Of a stretch of 64,000 nt of DNA, positions 1 to 7,888 are shown in pieces. This DNA comes from Aeromicrobium stalagmiti. Its GTDB lineage: Bacteria > Actinomycetota > Actinomycetes > Propionibacteriales > Nocardioidaceae. Where the stretch lies: the NCBI RefSeq assembly GCF_013283745.1, contig NZ_JABSTZ010000001.1, positions 1,754,406-1,818,405 of the forward strand, written 5' to 3'. Position 1 is the stretch's first letter. Every line of letters starts with the position of its first letter. Made by a program: the position numbers and the translations under genes. The notes under the pieces are model-generated. The model made no database searches. It saw only the letters and a list, made by a program, of their open reading frames with translations, and was not told the origin of the DNA.

Positions 1-603
1 CGACTGACCCGGGCGGTGCCGTTCCGCGCCGGCGTCGTGATCGCCGGGGCGTCGGTCGCGGTCGTGGCGACCGCCTATGCCATCGGCGGTGTCGACCGCG
101 TCGGCGACGAGGTCGCCCCGCCCTACAACCGCTATGCCGCCGACTTCACCGGTGGATCGACCGTCCAGACGGGCAACGTCATCACCGAGGCGACGATGGC
201 CGAGCTCGACAGCTCGGGCTGGCCCTGCCACGAGACCCTCGCGGGCGACCTGCACCGGGTCTCCGGGTCCTACACCGAGAGCGGCGAGGTCGTGGCGCTG
301 ACCTACACCGACGGTCGCGCACGCCTCAACCTGTTCGAGCAGAACGGCGCCCTCGACCGCGCCGGGCTCGAGGGCTTCACCCGCACCACGCTGGGTGGCT
401 CGGACGTCTGGGTGAGGGACGGCCAGCCGCTCGTCGTCACCTGGGACGGTGACGGCACGGTCTACACGATCGTCACCGACGCCGAGCGCGAACGTGTCGC
501 ACTGGCCGTCGAGGACCTTCCGCGGATGACCAGCGACGCCGGACCGGTCGACCGGGTCGGCGACGGACTCACCCGGATGTCGACCTGGCTGGGCGCGGCC
601 TGA
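1..603 (+). CDS. membrane anti-sigma factor, C-terminal part (5' end outside window)
   Basis: The reading frame is open from base 1, so the true start probably lies upstream; the first internal start is GTG at 16. What is seen is a short basic stretch, one membrane helix (about residues 10-28) and an exported domain of about 165 residues. That domain resembles the extracytoplasmic part of actinobacterial zinc-finger anti-sigma factors, with an LTYTDGRA-like strand and a VVTWDGDGTVYTIVTD segment. The missing N-terminus would hold the sigma-binding domain. Mrp and TatB nearby recall the mycobacterial sigE-rseA-tatB-mrp cluster, so the partner may be a SigE-type ECF factor (inference). The 3' end overlaps the convergent HTTM gene by 35 bp. 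Confidence 0.6.
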   Translation, partial: RLTRAVPFRAGVVIAGASVAVVATAYAIGGVDRVGDEVAPPYNRYAADFTGGSTVQTGNVITEATMAELDSSGWPCHETLAGDLHRVSGSYTESGEVVALTYTDGRARLNLFEQNGALDRAGLEGFTRTTLGGSDVWVRDGQPLVVTWDGDGTVYTIVTDAERERVALAVEDLPRMTSDAGPVDRVGDGLTRMSTWLGAA

Positions 604-1609
604 GGCACAGCACGGTGGCCACGGCTCCGGCCCCGAGCACGAACGCCGCCTTGAGGTAGAGCTCGGTCGCGGGTGCGTGCAGGTGCACCTGGTTGACGCC
701 CAGGGCGATCGCCGCCGCACCCACCCCGACGGCCGTCAGGTCCGCCGGGCTCGGAGACCGCAGCGGACGCTCCGGCCACCAGCGTGACCACCGGACGAAC
801 GCGCCATAGGCGACCACGTTGGCGGCGCACGCGATGCTCAGCACCAGCAGGACGCCGACGTGGAACGCCACGAGGACGGGCAGGGCCCGGACGAACCAGG
901 TCCATCGCACGACCGCGACGAGCAGCAGCAGCTCCAGGGCGACGGTGAACCAGTCGAGCAGCTCCCACAGGGGCCGGCTGTCGAGGTGGCTCACCAGCGG
1001 CGCCAGGAAGCGGTCGTTGCCCTGCACGACGAACGAGCTGACGAAGTGGGACCGGGTCGACTGGGAGTCGAGGTCGAGCCAGCCCGCCCGCAGCTTGGCC
1101 AGGCCCGCGGTCGCGAACGCCACGGCGATGCACAGGGCGAGCAGCCGCAGGGGCCACTGGGGCACGGGACGGTCGTCGTCCGGTCGCCGGCGGGCGTCGA
1201 CCGACAACCGTCGACCCCATCCGGCCCAGCACAGCACCAACGGCACGACCGCGAGCAGGATGTAGTGGTAGATCGGGCCGTAGCCGTTGCCGAGCCCGTC
1301 GGCCACGACGAAGAGCAGGGCGGCGGCGATCGACGACACCGTGGTGAACACCCCGAGCAGGACGAGCACGAGGGCGAGCACCTGGATGACGGTGATGCCC
1401 GCGACGACCGCCGGCGGCGGGGGTGAGTCGAGCAGCCGGAACGGGCCCGGAGGCGGCTTCCACAAGAAGTCGGGCAGCCCCGACATCGCCTCGGGGCGCG
1501 GGAGCAGCAGGAGCGACGAGAGCGCGAACAGGATGCGGAAGATGCCCAGGTCGAGCGCCGTGAAGGGGCCGCGGTCGACCCAGGCGTCGAAACTCGTCGC
1601 GGCGCTCAC
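569..1609 (-). CDS. HTTM-domain polytopic membrane protein
   Basis: A 346-residue membrane protein with many hydrophobic segments. It resembles the HTTM family, the membrane portion related to vitamin K-dependent gamma-carboxylase: an FRILFALSSLLLL first helix, WAGWGRRLS loop and a HVGVLLVLSIACAANV helix. The biochemical role of bacterial members is mostly unknown. I chose the GTG at 1609, which overlaps the upstream stop as GTGA; a longer frame upstream reads only as Arg-rich out-of-frame sequence. It is the last gene of the mrp-tatB operon and probably works with the single-pass protein encoded just before it (inference). Confidence 0.7.
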   Translation of the reverse strand: MSAATSFDAWVDRGPFTALDLGIFRILFALSSLLLLPRPEAMSGLPDFLWKPPPGPFRLLDSPPPPAVVAGITVIQVLALVLVLLGVFTTVSSIAAALLFVVADGLGNGYGPIYHYILLAVVPLVLCWAGWGRRLSVDARRRPDDDRPVPQWPLRLLALCIAVAFATAGLAKLRAGWLDLDSQSTRSHFVSSFVVQGNDRFLAPLVSHLDSRPLWELLDWFTVALELLLLVAVVRWTWFVRALPVLVAFHVGVLLVLSIACAANVVAYGAFVRWSRWWPERPLRSPSPADLTAVGVGAAAIALGVNQVHLHAPATELYLKAAFVLGAGAVATVLCLRPRPARSTSG

Positions 1610-2079
1610 GGCGCGAGCCTGACGCTGTAGGCCTGCACGACCACGCCGCGCTCGGCCCCGTCGCGCTCGCGCGGACCGCGCGTCGTGGAGTACCACGTCA
1701 CCCGCAGGCGGACGGGGGAGTCGATGCCCAGCTCGGCCGCCCGCTCGCGGACGTACGCCACGGCTTCGGGCGTCCGCATCCGCCGAGGGTCGCGGAGCGC
1801 CGAGCGCGTGGCGCTGAGGAGATAGCCGCGCTCGAGCTCGGGCACGTCGAGCAGATCGGTCACCGCGATGCGGTGCCGCTCACCGGCCGCGTCACGCACC
1901 ATGACGACCGCCTCGTCGCGACCGAACAGGTCGCCGCGCATCGTGCTGCCGTCGAAGGCTGGCTGGTAGAGCCCCGGATAGGGCTCGCCGACGCTCTCGC
2001 GGACGACGATCATGAGGGGAAGTGACAGCAGGACGGCGGCGAACAGCGCGCGGAGAGCGATCCGTCTGCGGCTCGTCAC
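1606..2079 (-). CDS. single-pass membrane protein, function unknown
   Basis: A 157-residue protein with an N-terminal basic stretch, one helix (about residues 8-26) and an exported domain of about 130 residues. I do not recognise a named domain. Small proteins of this kind often sit next to HTTM proteins, and here both junctions are 4-bp GTGA overlaps (with tatB upstream and the HTTM gene downstream), which suggests translational coupling and a joint role. The start is GTG at 2079. It could be an accessory subunit of the HTTM protein, but nothing in the sequence proves it. Confidence 0.6.
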   Translation of the reverse strand: MTSRRRIALRALFAAVLLSLPLMIVVRESVGEPYPGLYQPAFDGSTMRGDLFGRDEAVVMVRDAAGERHRIAVTDLLDVPELERGYLLSATRSALRDPRRMRTPEAVAYVRERAAELGIDSPVRLRVTWYSTTRGPRERDGAERGVVVQAYSVRLAP

Positions 2080-2396
2080 GTCGATTCGGGGTCGAACGGC
2101 GGGATCTCTCCCGGACGCAGGATCCGTGTCTCCTTCGTCGCTGCGGGTGTGGTGTCCTCGTCGTCGAGGAAGTTGCGGCGGACGATCTCGCGGGGATCGA
2201 GGTCCCTGAGGTTGAGGTCGGAGAAGTCCTGACCCATCTCGCGGCCGAGGTCGTTCTTGGCGTTGTCGGCCATCTGGCGCAGGGTGCGGACGAAGCCGCC
2301 GGCCTGCTTGGCGAGCTCGGGGAGCTTCTCAGGGCCGAACACCAGCAGGGCGACGACGAGGATCAGACCGATCTCGGCCACGCCCATGCCGAACAT
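2076..2396 (-). CDS. tatB: Sec-independent protein translocase subunit TatB
   Basis: A 106-residue TatA/B-family protein. It has one N-terminal membrane helix (about residues 6-21), the FGPEKLPELA hinge, and an amphipathic helix up to about residue 50. An acidic, proline-containing tail follows. TatB works with TatC as the receptor for twin-arginine signal peptides. The length and the extended charged tail favour TatB over TatA, and its position next to mrp near an anti-sigma gene matches the mycobacterial tatB locus. It starts 9 bp after the mrp stop and overlaps the next gene by 4 bp. Confidence 0.88.
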   Translation of the reverse strand: MFGMGVAEIGLILVVALLVFGPEKLPELAKQAGGFVRTLRQMADNAKNDLGREMGQDFSDLNLRDLDPREIVRRNFLDDEDTTPAATKETRILRPGEIPPFDPEST

Positions 2397-2405
2397 GCTG
2401 CGACT

Positions 2406-3545
2406 CTACAGGCGGCCGGCGGGCGCGAGGCCCAGCTGCATCCCCGCGAGGCCGCGCGAGCGGCCGCTGAGCTGGTCGGCGACCCCCTGCAGGACCTTCG
2501 CCGACTCCGAGTCGGGGTCGGACGAGATGATCGGGTCGCCGACGTCACCGCCCTCGCGCAGCGTCTGGTCGAGCGGGATCTGTCCGAGCATCGGGACGTC
2601 GTAGCCGAAGCGGGCGCTGAGCGTCTCGGCGACCTTGGCCGCTCCGCCGGCGCCGAAGATCTCCAGACGGTCGCCGCCCGGCACCTGCAGGTAGGACATG
2701 TTCTCGATGACGCCCACGACACGCTGGTGCATCATCGAGGCCATCGTGCCGGCGCGCTCCGCGACGTCGGCGGCCGCGGGCTGTGGGGTCGTCACGACGA
2801 CGACCTCGGCGTTGGGCAGGTGCTGGCCCAGGCTGATGGCCATGTCGCCGGTGCCCGGGGGCAGGTCGAGCAGCAGCGCGTCGAGGTCGCCCCAGTAGAC
2901 GTCGCTGAGCATCTGGACGAGTGCACGGTCGAGCATCGGGCCGCGCCAGGCGACGACCTGGTCCTTGCGGGGCTTGAGCATGCCGATGCTGATGACCTTG
3001 AGGCCCTTGATCGGGACCGGCATGATCATGTCCTCGACCTGGGTCGGGCGGACGTCGCCGACGCCGAGCATGTCGGGGATCGAGTGGCCGTAGATGTCGG
3101 CGTCGACGATGCCGACCTTGAGTCCGCGCTTGACCATCGCGAGCGCGAGGTTGACGGTGACGGTTGACTTGCCGACGCCGCCCTTGCCCGACGCGATGGC
3201 GTAGACCTTGGTGAGCGAGCCGGCCTGCGCGAAGGGCACCTCGCGGTCGGCACGGCCGCCGCGGAGCATGGTCTGCATGTCCTTGCGCTGCTCGTCGGTC
3301 ATGACGCCCATGTCGACGACGACGGCGTGCGCCGGCGCGACGTTGCCGACGGCGGCGGTGATGTCGCGGGTGAGCGTGTCCTTGAGCGGGCAGCCCGAGA
3401 CGGTCAGGAGCAGTCGTACGGTGATCTGCGCGTCCTCGATCGTGACGCCGTCCACCATCCCGAGCTCGGTGATGGGCCGCTTGATCTCAGGATCGTTGAC
3501 GGTGCTGAGGGCTTCGCGAATCTGCTCTTCGGTGACAACTGCCAT
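2406..3545 (-). CDS. mrp: Mrp/ApbC-family iron-sulfur cluster carrier ATPase
   Basis: A 379-residue P-loop ATPase of the Mrp/NBP35 family, thought to carry and transfer Fe-S clusters. The N-terminal MIP18/DUF59 domain (about residues 5-85) has the VSGCPL motif. The ATPase domain carries a deviant Walker A (SGKGGVGKST, about 119-128), the switch DADIYGHSIP and LDLPPGTGD. The usual C-terminal CxxC after ENMSY is absent: here the segment reads ENMSYLQVPGGDRLEIFG. Actinobacterial members commonly lack it. ATG at 3545 lies 6 nt behind a TACCAT box, so the transcript is probably leaderless. It is the first gene of the mrp-tatB-HTTM operon. Confidence 0.92.
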   Translation of the reverse strand: MAVVTEEQIREALSTVNDPEIKRPITELGMVDGVTIEDAQITVRLLLTVSGCPLKDTLTRDITAAVGNVAPAHAVVVDMGVMTDEQRKDMQTMLRGGRADREVPFAQAGSLTKVYAIASGKGGVGKSTVTVNLALAMVKRGLKVGIVDADIYGHSIPDMLGVGDVRPTQVEDMIMPVPIKGLKVISIGMLKPRKDQVVAWRGPMLDRALVQMLSDVYWGDLDALLLDLPPGTGDMAISLGQHLPNAEVVVVTTPQPAAADVAERAGTMASMMHQRVVGVIENMSYLQVPGGDRLEIFGAGGAAKVAETLSARFGYDVPMLGQIPLDQTLREGGDVGDPIISSDPDSESAKVLQGVADQLSGRSRGLAGMQLGLAPAGRL

Positions 3546-3551
3546 GTCTCC

Positions 3552-3557
3552 ATGGTA
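3552..3557 (-). promoter_or_regulatory. -10 box for mrp, leaderless
   Basis: On the minus strand TACCAT is followed by exactly six bases and then the mrp ATG at 3545. This spacing places transcription start at or next to the start codon. No -35 box was assigned. Confidence 0.5.
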
Positions 3558-3622
3558 CGTGGGGGCAGGGCGCTGGCTGCCTGAGTGTGACCTAACAGGG
3601 GTGGCGCTGCGAGGATGCTCCC

Positions 3623-5305
3623 GTGGGACACCTCGACCTCAACTCCATCAGCTACACGCTCTCCGACGGGCGGCCGCTGCTGTCGGACGTCAGCCTGCGC
3701 GTCGGCGAGGGCGCCAAGGTCGCCCTGATCGGACCCAACGGCACGGGCAAGACGACGCTGACCAGGATCGCCACGGGTGACCTCGCCCCGCACGCAGGGG
3801 CCGTGACGATCACGGGCGGGCTCGGCGTGATGCGCCAGTTCATCGGCTCCGTGCACGACGAGTCGACCGTGCGCGACCTGCTGGTGTCGGTCGCCCCGAC
3901 GGCGGTGCGCGCCGCGGCCGAGGAGGTCGACCGCACCGAGCTGCTGATGATCGAGCGCGACGAGGAGCGCGACCAGATGGCGTACGCCCAGGCAATCGTC
4001 GACTGGGGCGACGCCGGCGGCTACGAGCACGAGGCGATGTGGGACGTCTGCACGATGGCGGCGCTCGGCCTGCCGTTCCAGCAGGCGCAGTACCGCCCGG
4101 TCACCACGTTGTCGGGCGGCGAGCAGAAACGACTCGTGCTCGAGGCGCTGCTCCGTGGGCCCGAGCAGGTCCTGCTGCTCGACGAGCCCGACAACTACCT
4201 CGACGTGCCCGCCAAGCGGTGGCTGGAGGAGCAGCTCGTCGAGAGTCCCAAGACCGTGCTGTTCGTCAGCCACGACCGCGAGCTGATCGAGCGGGTCGCG
4301 CAGCGCATCGCGACGCTCGAGCCGGGCGCCGCGGGCAGCAGCCTGTGGGTTCACCCCGGACGGTTCTCGACGTACTACCAGGCTCGTCTCGACCGCAACG
4401 CCAAGCTGGAGGAGCGGCGGCTGCGCTGGGACGAGGAGCGGGCCAAGCTCAAGGCGCTGGTCATCATGTATCGCCAGAAGTCGACGTTCAACTCCGACAT
4501 GGCATCGCGCCTGCAGGCAGCAGAGACCCGGCTCGAGCGGTTCGAGCGCGAGGGGCCGCCCGAGGCCGTGCCACTCGCCCAGAACCTGCGGATGCGGCTG
4601 GAGGGGGGACGGACGGCCAAGCGCGCCGTGGTCGCCGAGCAGGTCGAGCTCACCGGGCTGATGCAGCCCTTCGACCTCGAGATCTGGTTCGGCGAGCGGG
4701 TCGCCGTCCTGGGCAGCAACGGATCGGGCAAGTCGCACTTCCTGCGGCTGCTCGCCGGGGGCGGGTCGCGGCCCGACATCGAGCACGAGCCGGTCGGTGA
4801 CGTCGTCCCGCCGCCGGTCGACCACACCGGCATGGCCCGGCTCGGGTCGCGGGTCCGTCCGGGCTGGTTCGCGCAGACGCACGAGCATCCGTCGTTGACG
4901 GGGCGCACGTTGCTCGACATCCTCCATCACGGCGACGGGCACCGGAAGGGCATGGGTCACGAGGGATCGGCCAAGGCGCTCGACCGCTACGGCCTGGCCA
5001 AGGCTGGCGACCAGGTCTTCGACCAGCTCTCCGGCGGCCAGCAGGCGCGCTTCCAGATCCTGCTGCTCGAGCTCGCCCACGCGACCCTGCTGCTGCTCGA
5101 CGAACCCACCGACAACCTCGACCTGGAGTCGGCCGAGGCCCTCGAGGGCGCACTCTCCACGTTCGAGGGCACCGTCGTGGCGGTGACGCACGACCGGTGG
5201 TTCGCCCGCGGCTTCGACCGGTTCGTGGTCTTCGGTGCCGATGGCAGGCTGTATGAGTCGGACGAGCCGGTGTGGGACGAGACCCGAGTCGCGAGGAAGC
5301 GGTAG
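3623..5305 (+). CDS. ABC-F family ATPase
   Basis: A 560-residue soluble protein with two ABC ATPase domains and no membrane segments, the ABC-F layout. Domain 1 has Walker A GPNGTGKTT, signature LSGGEQKR and Walker B LLLDEPDNYLD. Domain 2 has GSNGSGKS, LSGGQQAR and LLLDEPTDNLD. The linker between them (about residues 250-330) is Arg/Glu-rich and likely forms the interdomain coiled coil that reaches the ribosomal E site in this family. Members act in translation or ribosome protection; whether this one confers antibiotic tolerance cannot be told. GTG at 3623. It is divergent from mrp, 77 bp away, and directly followed by a broken methyltransferase gene. Confidence 0.88.
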   Translation: MGHLDLNSISYTLSDGRPLLSDVSLRVGEGAKVALIGPNGTGKTTLTRIATGDLAPHAGAVTITGGLGVMRQFIGSVHDESTVRDLLVSVAPTAVRAAAEEVDRTELLMIERDEERDQMAYAQAIVDWGDAGGYEHEAMWDVCTMAALGLPFQQAQYRPVTTLSGGEQKRLVLEALLRGPEQVLLLDEPDNYLDVPAKRWLEEQLVESPKTVLFVSHDRELIERVAQRIATLEPGAAGSSLWVHPGRFSTYYQARLDRNAKLEERRLRWDEERAKLKALVIMYRQKSTFNSDMASRLQAAETRLERFEREGPPEAVPLAQNLRMRLEGGRTAKRAVVAEQVELTGLMQPFDLEIWFGERVAVLGSNGSGKSHFLRLLAGGGSRPDIEHEPVGDVVPPPVDHTGMARLGSRVRPGWFAQTHEHPSLTGRTLLDILHHGDGHRKGMGHEGSAKALDRYGLAKAGDQVFDQLSGGQQARFQILLLELAHATLLLLDEPTDNLDLESAEALEGALSTFEGTVVAVTHDRWFARGFDRFVVFGADGRLYESDEPVWDETRVARKR

Positions 5306-5307
5306 CC

Positions 5308-5906
5308 ATGAGCCAGGACGTGTTCAGCGAAGGATTCTGGGACGAGCGCTACGGCGCCGACGCCGGGTCTGGAGTGGCCACCCCAACCCGCAGCTCGTCG
5401 ACCGGGTCGCGGCGCTGACTCCCGGTCGGGCGCTCGACGTCGGGTGCGGCGAGGGCGCGGATGCGGTCTGGCTGGCCCGCCAGGGCTGGCAGGTCACGGC
5501 ACTCGACGTCTCGGCGGTCGGCCTGGCCAAGGCAGCCCTGCACGCGTCCGACGCCGGGGTCGACGTCACCTGGCGCCGGGTCGACCTCGACGGCTGGTCG
5601 GGGGAGCCGGGGGCGTACGACCTGGTCTCGGCGCAGTTCATGTATCTCGACCAGCCGGCCCTCACCGAGCTGTTCAGGGCCCTCGGTGCCTCGGTCGCTC
5701 CGGGCGGCACGCTGCTGCTCGTGGGCCACCACCCGATCGATCCGCGCCACGGGAGCCACGAGTTCCCCGACGTCCGCTGGACGCCGGAGGACGCCGTGTC
5801 GTGGCTCGACGCCGACGACTGGTCGTCGATCGACGTCGCGACCATTCGGCGCGAGGGACACCTCGGCACGATGCACGACGGCATCGTCCAGGCGACGCGA
5901 GCCTGA
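5308..5906 (+). pseudogene. class I SAM-dependent methyltransferase, frameshifted near 5362
   Basis: An ATG 2 bp after the ABC-F stop (SD-like GGAAGCGG) opens MSQDVFSEGFWDERYGADA and then terminates at about 5416. From 5364 another frame continues with RVWSGHPNPQLVDRV and the SAM-binding motif DVGCGEGADAVWLA, then LDVS and a full methyltransferase domain to 5906. In related proteins the FWDERY and RVWSG-NPQL segments are continuous. One base is missing around 5362-5363 (GAC GC CGG), so the gene is either inactivated by a 1-base deletion or the assembly has an error. The rest of the frame is undamaged, which suggests a recent event or an error. The substrate is unknown. Confidence 0.75.
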
Positions 5907-6022
5907 CCCCGGCGGCCTCGGAGGCTACCTTGTGGGCAGTTGTGCACGGCTCGTCGGGCCGGATCGGTACAGAACTGCCCAAAAACTGGTCAGCACGGGG
6001 ACCGGCCTGCCCCGGCGGGTGA

Positions 6023-6535
6023 CTAGCTCTTGGTGTCGTCGTCCTCGGCGGCCTCGTCGCGCTTGTCGAGGTCGTTGACGAGGTTGCGGAGCTCTCCGCG
6101 GATGAAGTCGCGGGTCGCGACCTCGCCGATGCCGAGGCGCAGGCTCGCGACCTCGCGGGCGAGGAACTCCATGTCGGCGTTGGCCTGGGCCGTGGCGTCG
6201 CGGTCCTGCTCCTGCGTGACGCGGTCCCGGGCCTCCTGCCGGTTCTGCGCGAGCAGGATCAGCGGGGCGGCGTACGAGGCCTGCAGCGACAGGATCAGCG
6301 TCAGGAAGATGAACGGGTACTCGTCCCAGCGGGGACGGTCGGGACCGTAGGGCATGTTCCACCCGATCCAGAACGCGACGAAGACCGTCATCCAGGCGAT
6401 GAACGTGGCGGTGCCGAGGAACCGGGCCGTCGACTCGGCGAACCGCCCGAAGCGCTCGGGGTCGACCTCGCCGCGGCGGGGCCTGAAGGTGCGGCGGACC
6501 GCGCGGGGCTGGTCGAGGCGGGCGCGCTCAGCCAT
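6023..6535 (-). CDS. DUF1003 membrane protein
   Basis: A 170-residue protein with a charged N-terminus, two adjacent membrane helices (about residues 40-60 and 72-95) and a C-terminal coiled-coil-like region rich in Glu, Arg and Ala. This is the layout of DUF1003, whose function is unknown. The family signature region includes FIAWMTVFVAFWIGWN and the LSLQASYAAPLILLAQNR helix. It overlaps the preceding MgtE-like gene by 8 bp. This pairing is also found in mycobacteria (recalled), so a joint role in divalent metal handling is plausible but unproven. Confidence 0.82.
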   Translation of the reverse strand: MAERARLDQPRAVRRTFRPRRGEVDPERFGRFAESTARFLGTATFIAWMTVFVAFWIGWNMPYGPDRPRWDEYPFIFLTLILSLQASYAAPLILLAQNRQEARDRVTQEQDRDATAQANADMEFLAREVASLRLGIGEVATRDFIRGELRNLVNDLDKRDEAAEDDDTKS

Positions 6536-7790
6536 GGGTGACCACCTCCGCGTTGTCGGGGTCGCTCTCGCGCCAGCCTTCCGGGAGCAGGTGATCGAGG
6601 ACGTCGTCGATGGTCACCGCCCCGAGCAGGTGCGCGTTCTCGTCGACGACCGGCAGGGCGACCATGTTGTAGGCGGCCAGCAGGTTGGCGACGTGCTCGA
6701 GCGAGGCGGTCGGACGAGGCCAGTCGATGCCGTTGTCGACGATCGCGCCGACGAGGGTCGACGGCGGCTCGCGCAGCAGCGCCTGGAAGTGCACGATGCC
6801 GAGGAACTTGCCCGTCGGTGTCTCGAGCGGAGATCGACAGACGTAGACCATCGACGCGAGCGCCGGGATGAGGTCGGAGTTGCGGATGCGGGCGAGCGCC
6901 TCGGCGATGGTCGCGTCGGCGGGCAGGACGACGGGCTCGGTCGTCATCATGCCGCCCGCGGTGCGCTCCTCGTACGACAGCAGACGTCGCACGTCCTCGG
7001 CGTCCTCGGGCTCCATCTGCGCCAGCAGCGCCTCGGCGGTGGCCGGGGGCAGCTCGCCCAGCAGGTCGGCGGCGTCGTCGGGGTCCATCTCGGTGAGGAC
7101 GTCGACCGCCCGGTCGGGATCGAGGACGCCGAGGATCTCGACCTGGTACTTCTCGGGCAGCTCCTCCAGGACGTCGGCGAGCCGCTCGTCGTCGAGCTCG
7201 GAGACGACCTCCATGCGGCGCTTCGGCGCGAGGTCGCGCAGCGCGTTGGCGACGTCGGCGGCGCGCATCTCGTCCATCGTGGCGAGCAGGTGCGTGGCGC
7301 CCTGGCTGGTCTCCTCGCTGGTGAGGCCCTTGACCTCGTCCCACTCCAGCACCTGGTGCGGACCACGACGACCGAACCGCTTGCCGACGGCCTGGACGGC
7401 GAGGCTGGAGATGTACCAGTCGCGGCGGGGGTCCTGCTCCATGGCGAGGTCGTAGACGGTGCCCGGATTGCCGTCGGGCAGTGTCACGGTGCGGTCGAGG
7501 AGCTCGTGGATGGCGAGGGTCTCGGTGCTGCGCTGCTCGAACCTGCGCACGTTGAGCACGCCGGTCGTGATGATCTGGCCGGAGTCGAGCGACGTCACGC
7601 GGGTGATCGGCAGGAAGACGCGGCGCCGACCGAGCACCTCCACCACGATGCCGAGCACGCGGGGACGCTGCTTCGCGGAGCGGACGGCGACGACGACGTC
7701 ACGCAGCTTGCCGACCTGGTCGCCCGCGGGGTCGAAGACTGCCTGCCCGACGATGCGGGACAGGAAGATACGTCCGGGCGTAGCGCTCAC
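6528..7790 (-). CDS. soluble MgtE-N/CBS domain protein
   Basis: A 420-residue cytosolic protein. An N-terminal PRC-barrel-like region (about residues 8-160) is followed by an MgtE intracellular N domain of helical repeats (about 165-275, with ELPPATAEALLAQMEPEDAEDVRRLL split across repeats). A tandem CBS pair (about 280-410) closes the protein. It corresponds to the Mg2+-sensing cytoplasmic half of an MgtE channel but has no membrane domain at all, so it cannot transport by itself. It may regulate the DUF1003 partner that it overlaps by 8 bp (inference). The start is GTG at 7790, six bases behind a TACAGT box. Confidence 0.85.
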   Translation of the reverse strand: MSATPGRIFLSRIVGQAVFDPAGDQVGKLRDVVVAVRSAKQRPRVLGIVVEVLGRRRVFLPITRVTSLDSGQIITTGVLNVRRFEQRSTETLAIHELLDRTVTLPDGNPGTVYDLAMEQDPRRDWYISSLAVQAVGKRFGRRGPHQVLEWDEVKGLTSEETSQGATHLLATMDEMRAADVANALRDLAPKRRMEVVSELDDERLADVLEELPEKYQVEILGVLDPDRAVDVLTEMDPDDAADLLGELPPATAEALLAQMEPEDAEDVRRLLSYEERTAGGMMTTEPVVLPADATIAEALARIRNSDLIPALASMVYVCRSPLETPTGKFLGIVHFQALLREPPSTLVGAIVDNGIDWPRPTASLEHVANLLAAYNMVALPVVDENAHLLGAVTIDDVLDHLLPEGWRESDPDNAEVVTHG

Positions 7791-7796
7791 GCTCGA

Positions 7797-7802
7797 ACTG
7801 TA
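7797..7802 (-). promoter_or_regulatory. -10 box for the MgtE-like gene, leaderless
   Basis: Minus-strand TACAGT is followed by six bases and then GTG at 7790, the actinobacterial leaderless arrangement. Confidence 0.5.
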
Positions 7803-7888
7803 CCGGGGCGGCGCGGGCGCATCCGGGTGCGGATCGGCCCGACCGGCCGTACGTTGTTGGATGGGTCACACGTCCTTTGGGGGGGAAC

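Noticed and set aside
5934-5980. GGGCAGTT...AACTGCCC inverted repeat as a terminator after the methyltransferase
   Set aside because: The 31-base loop is too long for a convincing hairpin, and the adjacent A-run is on the wrong side for an intrinsic terminator of the plus-strand gene.
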